This document shows, piece after piece, positions 1 through 6,321 of a stretch of 8,199 nucleotides of DNA. The position numbers and the translations under genes were made by a program. The notes below the pieces were generated by a model. It did no database searches. It worked only from the letters and a program-made list of their open reading frames with translations, and had not been told where the DNA came from. Source of the stretch: an uncultured Lachnospiraceae bacterium (GTDB lineage: Bacteria > Bacillota > Clostridia > Lachnospirales > Lachnospiraceae); the NCBI GenBank assembly GCA_902767065.1, contig CACXFW010000278.1:1-8199 (forward strand). The letters are read 5' to 3'. How positions within the stretch are numbered: the first letter of the stretch is position 1; every line of letters begins with the position of its first letter.

Positions 1-680
1 CTTCTTGCGCTCAGCAATACGCCGTCCCACGTCCCAAAGCCGCCGCCTTCCAGGACAGGATACATGCAAAATCCCTCATCCGTCCTGACAAACACCATCT
101 CCTCTTTCCCGTCAAGATAGTGAATGTTTCCGTCCGCGTCACGCTCTAAAAGCGTCATGACCTCTCCCTTCCTGTGATCCTGACGCTGGTATTCGACGGA
201 ATATGCTCCGGGCATCCTGACCGGGTCCGGGAGGTCCATGACAAAATGAACGGTTCCCTCTTCTTCTTCCTCGCTGTTCACAGAGATCCCATCCGCTCCG
301 GTTCCAAAGAGAGAGTCCCAGAAGTCCTCAGAATACTGATCGGGATTCTTCACAATCTTCTTCACCTGCTCAATGATCCACTCTCTGCTGCTTTGCGGAT
401 CTTTTCCGGTCATCCCAAGAAGAACCGGCAGTATTTCTCTGACCGGCTCAAGAAGCTTCTGTTCCAGAGTTTCCCGCCTGCCGGCTTCATTCCGGCTCTG
501 CCTGCGGCCGGCTGCGGGCTTTTTACCGTCTTCTTCGCGTTCCGTCATAACCTGCCCCTGCGTTTCTCTTTCCTCAAGAGCTTCCGTTTCCTCCCCTGAG
601 GCACAGACAGATCCCACGCATGACAACATTACGACTGCTATCAAAAGTACTGACAAACCAATCCTGATCCTTCTGAGCAT
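1..680 (-). CDS. Exported protein of unknown function (partial, 3' end outside window)
   Basis: An open frame of about 226 codons runs off the left edge with no stop. The ATG at 680 is chosen because GAGGAGG lies 9 bases upstream and because the N-terminus is a good signal peptide: MLRRIRIG, then a hydrophobic stretch LSVLLIAVVML, then a likely signal peptidase I site after VCA (residues 25-27). A Cys at residue 21 is preceded by VMLS, a poor lipobox, so a lipoprotein is possible but less likely. The mature part begins with a charged, Glu/Arg-rich, probably disordered stretch (about residues 28-70). It continues with a helical segment and an acidic EEEEE run near residue 140, then a beta-rich region with DADGNIHYLDGKEE and EGGGFGTWDG. 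I recognise no family. It follows the second transporter gene by 160 bases on the same strand. Its leader is nearly the same as that of the STAS gene, which suggests shared control. The gene is very likely real; its function is unknown. Confidence 0.75.
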   Translation of the reverse strand, partial: MLRRIRIGLSVLLIAVVMLSCVGSVCASGEETEALEERETQGQVMTEREEDGKKPAAGRRQSRNEAGRRETLEQKLLEPVREILPVLLGMTGKDPQSSREWIIEQVKKIVKNPDQYSEDFWDSLFGTGADGISVNSEEEEEGTVHFVMDLPDPVRMPGAYSVEYQRQDHRKGEVMTLLERDADGNIHYLDGKEEMVFVRTDEGFCMYPVLEGGGFGTWDGVLLSAR

Positions 681-690
681 GATTCCATTC

Positions 691-752
691 CTCCTCTGTA
701 AACAACAGTTTATTTCTGACAATATCCGTTCGGATGCCGATCCCGTAATCGG
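691..752 (-). repeat. 62-base leader repeat, copy 1 (before exported-protein gene)
   Basis: This stretch matches 6160-6221 at 52 of 62 positions with no gaps, including a 20-base exact core (716-735). It ends in the ribosome binding site of the gene starting at 680. Read on the minus strand it has a hairpin with 6-base arms and loop TACGGG (736-753), then the palindrome ATCCGAACGGAT (724-735), then TTGTCAGAAATAAACTG leading into the GAGGAGG site. Because similarity extends right into the ribosome binding site, a transcribed regulatory leader is one reading. A protein-binding operator is the other. No known riboswitch class is recognised. Confidence 0.7.
724..735. promoter_or_regulatory. Perfect 12-base palindrome, candidate operator (copy 1)
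   Basis: ATCCGTTCGGAT consists of two 5-base arms around TT. The identical sequence occurs at 6193-6204. In both places it sits about 45 bases upstream of a start codon, inside the 62-base repeat. A site for a dimeric DNA-binding protein is a natural reading, but the arms could also pair in RNA. No regulator gene for it is seen in the window. Confidence 0.45.
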
Positions 753-840
753 CTTTTGGCGTTGTAATCATAGGATAAGCATACTCAATGAATGAATAAT
801 ATGCAATATCGAAAGGAGCGCCGGCGGAATCCTCTGCTTC
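753..840. other. Remainder of the gap between transporter and exported-protein genes
   Basis: Between the TAG of the transporter gene (841) and the leader repeat I see no rho-independent terminator: there is no stable hairpin followed by a T run in the minus direction. A weak promoter-like pair is possible on the minus strand (TATGAT with a poor -35), but I would not rely on it. Read-through from the transporter genes into the exported-protein gene is therefore possible. Confidence 0.35.
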
Positions 841-2637
841 CTACAGCTTAATCAACACCGTATTAATTCCCGCATCATTTCGATAGGTAATCTCCTCAGA
901 CATGTTTGCCACAAGGCGCAGGCCGATGTTTTTCATTGTGTCCTCCGGGTCGAACTGTTCGATTCGTTTCTTCGGATCAAAGGCGCGGCAGTCATCACGC
1001 ACGCGAAGAATCAATCCGTCCTTACAGACCACGCGAATATCGATACTGTGCTTTTCCTTCGGCCTGAAACCATGTTCCAGCACATTGACAGCCATCTCTT
1101 CCACTGCCAGCGCGGCAAACCTGGACCTTCGCTCATCGATGCCGTGCTCCATGCAGAACGGGATCATCTGCGATGATACCGCCAGCACTTCGTCCAGGTT
1201 GCGAACCTCGTATTCCATAACCTCATCGCCCGAGGCACCGAAGTGATCCTCCAGAAGCAGCCAGTTTTCCAGATCAGGGCGCACTGTCCCGCGGCAGTGT
1301 CTGACATGCGCTGCCAGAAGAGACAGGCAGAAAAGATTCGCCGCCGGAAACGCAATCCATATCCCGTTTTCCCCAAGCAGCCTCGCTCCTGCCATCGCAA
1401 AGACACCCGTCAGGATCTGCTCCAGAGACGACAGCACATTCACAATGACAATCCGCCCCTGGCAATGATAATAATCCAGGAATAAACCGAAGATCGTGTT
1501 CCAGATCAGATAATTGGGAAGCAGAAGGAGCATCATCCGGGTGATCTCCCATGCCGGATCCTGACGGGAGAAAAAGACGGATGGAATCAGAGAAGATCCT
1601 GCCATCATGATCAAGGTCAGTACGACAGCCACTCCCACACCGATACGCATGGAATACCGGGCAGCCCCGATAAAGGAGCTGCGGTCTTCTTCCCCATAAT
1701 AGATGCTTCCCAGCACAAGGAACACTCCCCCGGTCGCAAAGGTAAACGACGTAATGACCCCCAGAAGCGATCCCTGTACGTTCATCGCAGCGACCGCCGC
1801 ATCCCCCGCAAGCATCATCAGGGTCAGGTTCAGCATGTATGTCTTGACTGTATTGCTGAGACTGTAAGTCAGTTCTGATATTCCCAGCCGGACTGCGCGC
1901 GGCACAAACCACAGATTCAGGCGCCTGAAGTCAAAATACACGGTTTTGTCCGGTTTCAGAAACCCTGTCAGCATAATCCCGGCGAAAAGCAGGCTGCTGA
2001 TGCTTGTTGCGGCTCCGATTCCGAACATCCCGGCATGAAAGACGCTCACGCATACAATGTCCATCACTAAATTCGAAAGAATCATCACGCCGGTTCCCAG
2101 ACCGGGACGGATGGAATCATTGTTAAAGGGCAGAAAAAGAAGAAAAGCCGAGGACAGGACCTGCCCGGTGATCCCGACCGCATAAGAAGAGATATAGTCA
2201 GACAGAATCACGGCTGTTTCACCACGCGCTCCCAGAAGATGGGCAAGAGGCGTTCTGAACACAAAACAGAATCCGGAAAGAAAACCGCCTGTCAGACCGA
2301 GCAAAACTATCCCCGAGGTGAACAGGGAAACCACCTTGTCTCCCTCTCCGCTGCCGATATAGTTGCCGCACAGGATCTGCATCCCCCTCAGCAGAACAAA
2401 ATACAGAACGATGATCCTGGCTGCTGGCTCAAAAAGGGCTATCGCAGCCATGCCCTCTGTACCGATGAACCGCGCTGTGACCAGGCTGTCGATCATGATG
2501 TTGACCGCACCTGTCATCAGGACAGCTATCTGCACTGGCCAAAGCCGCAAAAAGCCCTTTTTTATCACTGCAGCTGTTTTCATTGTCTCTCGTATCTCTT
2601 TGGGGAATCCTCTTTGTGCTGCTTTGTGCTGCTTCAC
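841..2637 (-). CDS. MATE-family transporter with C-terminal RsbW-like HATPase domain (first paralogue, distal in operon)
   Basis: The 598-residue protein has two parts. Residues about 28-455 form a polytopic membrane domain with some twelve hydrophobic segments and MATE-like landmarks (RFIGTEGMAAIALFEP near 56-71, YYGEEDRSSF near 313-322). MATE proteins export drugs or metabolites using ion gradients. Residues about 475-598 are a cytoplasmic HATPase of the RsbW/SpoIIAB anti-sigma kinase type. The N-box is EEMAVNVLEHGF, with E514 and N518 in the usual ATP/Mg positions. Next comes RDDCRAFDP (548-550 DDC where DxG is expected), then a glycine-poor lid around G572 and the ending AGINTVLIKL. The start is uncertain. 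GTG at 2637 has GAGGG 9 bases upstream, while ATG at 2583 gives an N-terminus (MKTA) closer to the paralogue but has a weaker ribosome site. The gene lies 19 bases after the paralogue, almost certainly co-transcribed. The substrate is unknown. Confidence 0.9.
   Translation of the reverse strand: MKQHKAAQRGFPKEIRETMKTAAVIKKGFLRLWPVQIAVLMTGAVNIMIDSLVTARFIGTEGMAAIALFEPAARIIVLYFVLLRGMQILCGNYIGSGEGDKVVSLFTSGIVLLGLTGGFLSGFCFVFRTPLAHLLGARGETAVILSDYISSYAVGITGQVLSSAFLLFLPFNNDSIRPGLGTGVMILSNLVMDIVCVSVFHAGMFGIGAATSISSLLFAGIMLTGFLKPDKTVYFDFRRLNLWFVPRAVRLGISELTYSLSNTVKTYMLNLTLMMLAGDAAVAAMNVQGSLLGVITSFTFATGGVFLVLGSIYYGEEDRSSFIGAARYSMRIGVGVAVVLTLIMMAGSSLIPSVFFSRQDPAWEITRMMLLLLPNYLIWNTIFGLFLDYYHCQGRIVIVNVLSSLEQILTGVFAMAGARLLGENGIWIAFPAANLFCLSLLAAHVRHCRGTVRPDLENWLLLEDHFGASGDEVMEYEVRNLDEVLAVSSQMIPFCMEHGIDERRSRFAALAVEEMAVNVLEHGFRPKEKHSIDIRVVCKDGLILRVRDDCRAFDPKKRIEQFDPEDTMKNIGLRLVANMSEEITYRNDAGINTVLIKL
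2613..2632 (-). repeat. 10-base tandem duplication inside the 5' end of the distal transporter gene
   Basis: TTTGTGCTGC occurs twice back to back (2613-2622 and 2623-2632), between the GTG start at 2637 and the alternative ATG at 2583. Ten is not a multiple of three, so gain or loss of one unit would throw the GTG start out of frame and leave only the ATG start. Confidence 0.6.
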
Positions 2638-2657
2638 CCGTTGATTCCCTCATCCAT
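2634..2657 (-). other. Seven-codon mini-ORF bridging the two transporter genes
   Basis: ATG at 2657 overlaps the upstream stop codon (TGATG). The frame encodes MDEGING and ends in a TGA overlapping the GTG start at 2637 (GTGA). This could relay terminating ribosomes from one transporter gene to the next. It is equally possible that it is a coincidence of a short gap, because no ribosome binding site of its own is evident. Confidence 0.25.
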
Positions 2658-4429
2658 CAGATCCGGATTGTCAGAACGTTTAACCCCAGCGTATTCTGAT
2701 ATTGAATATCCTTCGCTCCCCGGTACACGATCCGGATCCCGGCGCCCTTCAGCTTATCCTTCGGATCCATGATATCCTGCCGTTCCTCCGGATTAAAGGG
2801 AATGCAGTCATCCTTGATCCTGAGAATCATATCCTCGTTCTTATGAACAACGCGGATATCGACGGAATGCTTCCTGTGATCCTTCCGGAATCCATGATCC
2901 ACAACGTTTCCGGCCATTTCCTCGAGAAACAGTCCGGCAAAATAAGTCCTTCTCTCATCAATTCCGCGGCTGCGGCTAAAATCAATCACCTGCTGCGAGA
3001 CCGACAGCACTTCGGACATGCTGCGTACGCTGATGTCAATCCTCTCCTCCTCATCTGCCCCGAAATCCTCCGGAATCACCATCAGGTCTTCGATGCTCTT
3101 CGGGAACTTTTTCCTTACGATCCAGCTGTACAGGATCACAGTCACTCCGCAGATCACGACATTAAACACGAAAGAAAGGTATACCGCATTCATTTTCATA
3201 AAGGGAATCAGCAAAGCAGAAAAAGCGCTTACGCACACGCATCCATCCAGAGCGGACAGGATATGCACCAGTACCTGTTTGCCGGCGACCTGGCTGTAGT
3301 AGTTAAACTGCATGTAAAAAATGCTGATCACCAGGCTGAACGGAATAATCCGGAATGCCATAACGGTCATGTGATAGACGGGACTCGACACATCACGGTA
3401 AAAAATCATGGCCAACGGTTCCGCCGCAAGCACGATCGCCGCGCAAAACGCGCCGGTGACCAGCGTGCCCTTCAGCAATACCGTCTTCATGGAATCGATC
3501 AAAGTCTGTCTGTCTTCCTCTCCATAGCTGATACTGAACAGTATCCTGGATACCGAACGGACGCCATCCGGAATCCCCCAGAAGACCTGCATGAGGGAAT
3601 CAGAAGCCGCATAGGCAGACAGCCCGAGACTCCCGACGAACTGAAGGATCAGCATGTTCAGGATGATTCCCCTTACAGTCTTGTAACCACGTGAGAGCGC
3701 TCCCGGATAACCTATCCTGACGATCTGCAGCAGATCCCTCCAGCACAGATTCCTCAAAGAGAGCTTCAGCATGGATTTTCCGCTGAAATAATACTGAACC
3801 TCAACTGCCAGAAATACCCACAGGCTGAGAGAGGATGCCAGGGCCACGCCCAGAGCGCTCAGACTCAGGACACAGACAAAACAGTAATTGAGAAGAACGC
3901 TCACGATAATGTAAACAAAACTGGCGTAGAGCGTCCGTTTCATCTGGTTTTCCAGAGAAAGAAATGACGACAGGTGCGTAGTCATCATCATTGGGAAAAA
4001 TCCGATGCACTGGCCCAGAATATACTGGTTCAGGTTTCTTCTGACCGCCACATCATCCGTCATAACCCGCGTCATGTCCGTGACCGATGCAAGGCCATAC
4101 AGGAACATCATCACAGCGCAGACTATGAGCGTTATCGTCAGATCCATGGAGAAGATTCTCTGTGTCTTCTCCTTCTCATTCCGCCCTATGTACTTTCCGC
4201 ACAAAACCGAGGCTCCGCCCATAATCGTCAGACTCAGTGCGGTTAAAAACTGGTTAAGCGGGTTATACAGTCCGATGGCGCTCATCGCTTCCGTACCGAT
4301 ATAGTTACTGGCAAAAAAGCTCGATACGATTCCGTTGACCACCCTGACGACGCAAATAAGAATCTGTATCGGCAGAAGCCGGAAAAACAGTTTCGAGATC
4401 AGTTGAGTGTTTTTTGTCTCTGTTTTCAT
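2657..4429 (-). CDS. MATE-family transporter with C-terminal RsbW-like HATPase domain (second paralogue, proximal in operon)
   Basis: The 590-residue protein has the same design as its downstream neighbour. A MATE-like membrane domain covers about residues 10-440 (NYIGTEAMSAIGLYNP near 42-57, SYGEEDRQTL near 301-310). A short cytoplasmic linker (IPEDFGADEEE) leads to an RsbW/SpoIIAB-like HATPase at about 462-590. The N-box is EEMAGNVVDHGF (E504, N508), followed by KDDCIPFNP (540-542) and KGAGIRIVYR around G564. The membrane halves of the two paralogues have diverged far more than the linkers and HATPase halves, which suggests different substrates under one control. The ATG at 4429 has GGGG 6 bases upstream and follows the STAS-kinase gene by 107 bases with no terminator. 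In known systems RsbW-like domains phosphorylate and bind STAS antagonists. Here I infer that the domain gates or assembles the transporter. Single HATPase or MATE annotations alone would miss the fusion. Confidence 0.92.
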   Translation of the reverse strand: MKTETKNTQLISKLFFRLLPIQILICVVRVVNGIVSSFFASNYIGTEAMSAIGLYNPLNQFLTALSLTIMGGASVLCGKYIGRNEKEKTQRIFSMDLTITLIVCAVMMFLYGLASVTDMTRVMTDDVAVRRNLNQYILGQCIGFFPMMMTTHLSSFLSLENQMKRTLYASFVYIIVSVLLNYCFVCVLSLSALGVALASSLSLWVFLAVEVQYYFSGKSMLKLSLRNLCWRDLLQIVRIGYPGALSRGYKTVRGIILNMLILQFVGSLGLSAYAASDSLMQVFWGIPDGVRSVSRILFSISYGEEDRQTLIDSMKTVLLKGTLVTGAFCAAIVLAAEPLAMIFYRDVSSPVYHMTVMAFRIIPFSLVISIFYMQFNYYSQVAGKQVLVHILSALDGCVCVSAFSALLIPFMKMNAVYLSFVFNVVICGVTVILYSWIVRKKFPKSIEDLMVIPEDFGADEEERIDISVRSMSEVLSVSQQVIDFSRSRGIDERRTYFAGLFLEEMAGNVVDHGFRKDHRKHSVDIRVVHKNEDMILRIKDDCIPFNPEERQDIMDPKDKLKGAGIRIVYRGAKDIQYQNTLGLNVLTIRI

Positions 4430-4536
4430 CTTCTTCCCCGATCCTTTCTTATCCTGTCAGGATCCATTCCCACGCACAGCTGCAGATGCCCGACCTGCTG
4501 ACGCCCTGCAAAGCGTCATACTTTGTCTCCTGCCTG

Positions 4537-5721
4537 TCAGAACAGCAGCGTATCAACTCTCGGAAGAAGATCTCCCAGGACCTTCCTGCAGTGATCAATC
4601 AATGCGCGTCCGCTTTCCGTGTTCAGGCCGTTCCGGCGGATCTCGCGCCGCATGATCCGCGTATAACCGATAATCTTTGCCTTATCCTCGACTTCTTTGA
4701 ATCGTTCTTCCTCTTCTGTCCCAAGATACAGCTGAAGGCTCTTCTTCCAGAAGTCACATGCTGTTTCGTAGTCAATCCCCAGGAAGGATTCGACGATGGA
4801 ATGATCCATCGCACAGTACCCGCAGTAGGCATTGTACATGCTTGCCAGCTCAAAGACCGGATGTCCGTGGCACAGCGTGTCCATATCGATCAGGAGCACC
4901 TCTCCGTTCTGCAGCATGATATTCTTGATGTGATAGTCTCCATGCATCATATGCATGTCCTCCGGCACCGCCTCAACGAGTGAGTACAGCTTTTCAAACT
5001 GGTCTGCCGGAAGGTAATCCTTCAAAAATCCGGCCCAGTTCAGCGCGACCGCTCTCATATCAGGCATACTGTCCGGCTTCACCGTTTTGGAATGGATCAG
5101 TTTCAGAAGCTCCACACTCATCTTTGCCACTTCATCGACAGGTTTTTCCTTCCGGATCAGCAGCTTTGCAAAACTCGTCGCATTCAGCAGCTCAAATACA
5201 GAACCGTATCCGCCGCCTTCGATTCTGACCACATCGTAGGGAATCGCGGTAGGCACGCCGACCACGAATGCAGTTCTTGCCAGTTCCCGCTCCCGGTGTA
5301 TCTCCGGAAGGGCATCCGGATTCAGGTAAACCTTGACAATCGTATCACGGTCAATCCGGTATACTTTCCCGTTTGCGCCCTGCCCGATTACCTCACATCC
5401 TTCTACCGAGAAAACGCGGTATGCCTTTTCCACCTCCATCATGTCGGTAAACCCTGTCATATCGAGGATATTGTACACTTCCGGATGCGCGTTGATGATC
5501 TTCGTATCATCCACATCCTGCTTCAGGCGCAGGATGATACGCAGTCCTGCGCTGGTCGTGTATTCCAGATGGTCAAGGTCTATCACGATGGATTCAGATG
5601 GATGCTCCGTCAGGATCTTCCTGATCTTCGTCTCCACTTCAGGTGCGGTAGAGGAATCAATCATCCCCTTCAGCGCATAGATAAGCGTCCCGTTTTCAAC
5701 TTTATAGGTGACCTCACTCAT
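4537..5721 (-). CDS. STAS domain fused to aminoglycoside/choline kinase-like phosphotransferase
   Basis: The 394-residue protein starts at ATG 5721, with AGGAGG 7 bases upstream. Residues about 1-105 are a STAS domain of the anti-sigma antagonist type. TTSAGLRIILRL places S57 at the position of the phosphorylated serine of SpoIIAA/RsbV. Residues about 107-390 are an APH/choline-kinase-fold domain with its key motifs present: glycine loop GQGANGKVYRI (113-123), Lys in VKVY (K130), catalytic HGDYHIKN (260-267, D262 and N267) and metal-binding LIDMDT (D279). Such kinases phosphorylate hydroxyls of small molecules such as aminoglycosides, choline or amino alcohols; some related folds act on proteins. 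An antibiotic-resistance role is not supported by the context. It lies between the STAS and transporter genes on the same strand, so I infer its STAS half is switched by the phosphatase and transporter-linked kinases. The substrate cannot be told from sequence. Confidence 0.92.
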   Translation of the reverse strand: MSEVTYKVENGTLIYALKGMIDSSTAPEVETKIRKILTEHPSESIVIDLDHLEYTTSAGLRIILRLKQDVDDTKIINAHPEVYNILDMTGFTDMMEVEKAYRVFSVEGCEVIGQGANGKVYRIDRDTIVKVYLNPDALPEIHRERELARTAFVVGVPTAIPYDVVRIEGGGYGSVFELLNATSFAKLLIRKEKPVDEVAKMSVELLKLIHSKTVKPDSMPDMRAVALNWAGFLKDYLPADQFEKLYSLVEAVPEDMHMMHGDYHIKNIMLQNGEVLLIDMDTLCHGHPVFELASMYNAYCGYCAMDHSIVESFLGIDYETACDFWKKSLQLYLGTEEEERFKEVEDKAKIIGYTRIMRREIRRNGLNTESGRALIDHCRKVLGDLLPRVDTLLF

Positions 5722-5850
5722 GATTATTCCTCCTGGATCAGATTCCCCTCTTTCATTCCGCAGCTTCTGTTATCGCTCCCTGGAAGGGCAGCGCCGCCTG
5801 TACGGTTGATCTTTCATGGCCCGGCATCCCTTCTTCGCAGGCGGGGCATG
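5722..5850 (-). other. Gap between STAS and STAS-kinase genes with a weak inverted repeat
   Basis: CCGCCTG (5794-5800) and CAGGCGG (5838-5844) are 7-base complementary arms separated by 37 bases. No T run follows in the minus direction. This is not a convincing terminator and may be chance. The rest is the ribosome binding site region of the STAS-kinase gene. Confidence 0.25.
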
Positions 5851-6150
5851 CTATTCTACCGTCAGAAGATCCAGAAAACCGGTTATCCCAAAGATCTCCA
5901 TAATATACGGATTGGCATGGATGACTTTCATGCTTCCGTCACGTTCTTCCATCTCCTGTTCCGCGCTCAGCAGCACACGAAGGCCTCCGGAAGAGATATA
6001 ATCAACCTTCTCCAGATCCACGATGACTTCCGTCATGCCCTTCAGCTCCGGCTTCATGAGCCGCTCCAGCTCCGGTGATGTTGCTGTATCCAGACGTCCA
6101 TCCGGTTTCACGGTTAGAGTAGTTCCATCTTTTACAAATTCCGCAACCAT
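5851..6150 (-). CDS. STAS-domain anti-sigma factor antagonist (RsbV/SpoIIAA-like)
   Basis: The 99-residue cytoplasmic protein is a single STAS domain of normal length for the family. The motif VDYISSGGLRVLLSAEQEM places S54 at the site that RsbW/SpoIIAB-type kinases phosphorylate and SpoIIE/RsbU-type phosphatases restore. The C-terminal ITGFLDLLTVE is also typical. In known circuits the unphosphorylated form binds the HATPase kinase and displaces its partner. Here the natural partners are the HATPase tails of the two MATE proteins encoded downstream, and the natural phosphatase is the product of the gene just upstream. The ATG at 6150 follows an unusually long purine ribosome site (AGAGGAGGAGGAG) after the 62-base leader repeat. 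The gap of 171 bases from the phosphatase stop is large for an operon and carries regulatory-looking sequence, so extra independent expression is likely. Confidence 0.95.
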   Translation of the reverse strand: MVAEFVKDGTTLTVKPDGRLDTATSPELERLMKPELKGMTEVIVDLEKVDYISSGGLRVLLSAEQEMEERDGSMKVIHANPYIMEIFGITGFLDLLTVE

Positions 6151-6153
6151 TTT

Positions 6154-6166
6154 CTCCTCCTCCTCT
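6154..6166 (-). promoter_or_regulatory. Extended GAGGAGGAGGAG ribosome binding site of the STAS gene
   Basis: Four GAG/AGG triplets in a row lie three bases before the ATG at 6150, giving several registers for pairing with 16S rRNA. This implies strong translation of the STAS protein, fitting a factor that must titrate several kinase domains. It fixes the start codon firmly. Confidence 0.7.
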
Positions 6167-6221
6167 ATAAACCAGAGTATATTCCTGACAATATCCGTTC
6201 GGATTCAGGTCCCGTAACCGA
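6160..6221 (-). repeat. 62-base leader repeat, copy 2 (before STAS gene)
   Basis: This is the partner of 691-752, with 10 mismatches over 62 ungapped positions and an exact 20-base core (6185-6204). The hairpin keeps the loop TACGGG while the stem differs: GGT/ACC here where copy 1 has GAT/ATC, a compensatory A-T to G-C change. The outer TTC/GAA pairs are present with a one-base bulge. Conserved structure with changed bases argues for selection on the fold. Confidence 0.7.
6193..6204. promoter_or_regulatory. Perfect 12-base palindrome, candidate operator (copy 2)
   Basis: ATCCGTTCGGAT here is identical to 724-735 and equally placed relative to the downstream start codon. It is the most conserved part of the leader repeat. 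Confidence 0.45.
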
Positions 6222-6246
6222 AACTGATTCGTCCTCAAGACCCGTC

Positions 6247-6266
6247 CTTTCGAACGGTATGTGGCT
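6247..6266 (+). promoter_or_regulatory. 20-base element, inverted relative to its promoter copy
   Basis: CTTTCGAACGGTATGTGGCT on the plus strand matches the minus-strand sequence at 8084-8103 at 19 of 20 positions. That second copy covers the -35 and spacer of the main promoter. Here no -10 follows on the plus strand, so this copy looks like a binding site and not a promoter. It lies between the phosphatase stop and the STAS leader repeat. Confidence 0.5.
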
Positions 6267-6321
6267 CCTTTCAGAAGACCTGCTGACCCGATTGCTTTTT
6301 TCACGGTTTCTTCAGGCAGAA

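Noticed and set aside
574..771. Minus-strand frame whose start resembles a frame read through the second leader repeat (IRTDIVRN in both)
   Set aside because: The likeness comes from the DNA repeat. In copy 2 the frame is broken by a TGA, and in copy 1 it is out of frame with the downstream gene, so a shared peptide is not supported.
2702..3694. Long plus-strand open frame (330 codons) opposite the proximal transporter gene
   Set aside because: It is antisense to a clearly conserved MATE-HATPase protein, its translation is Arg/His-rich with no recognisable domain, and no ribosome site precedes it. It is a by-product of the minus-strand codon pattern.
4430..4536. Small stem (GACGC/GCGTC) after the STAS-kinase gene as a terminator
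   Set aside because: The stem is only five base pairs and no T run follows. The downstream transporter gene is more simply read as part of the same transcript.
4537..5400. Aminoglycoside resistance gene
   Set aside because: The APH fold alone does not indicate resistance. The STAS fusion and the signalling operon point to another role, and the fold is shared with choline and other metabolite kinases.
5092..6078. Plus-strand open frame (328 codons) spanning the STAS and STAS-kinase genes
   Set aside because: It lies antisense to two convincing genes and crosses the gap between them, with no recognisable product.
6160..6190. TTGTCA plus TATAGA as a promoter inside the leader repeat
   Set aside because: The spacing is acceptable, but the -10 would overlap the ribosome binding site, leaving no leader to carry it. 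Copy 1 has a much poorer -10 (TACAGA).
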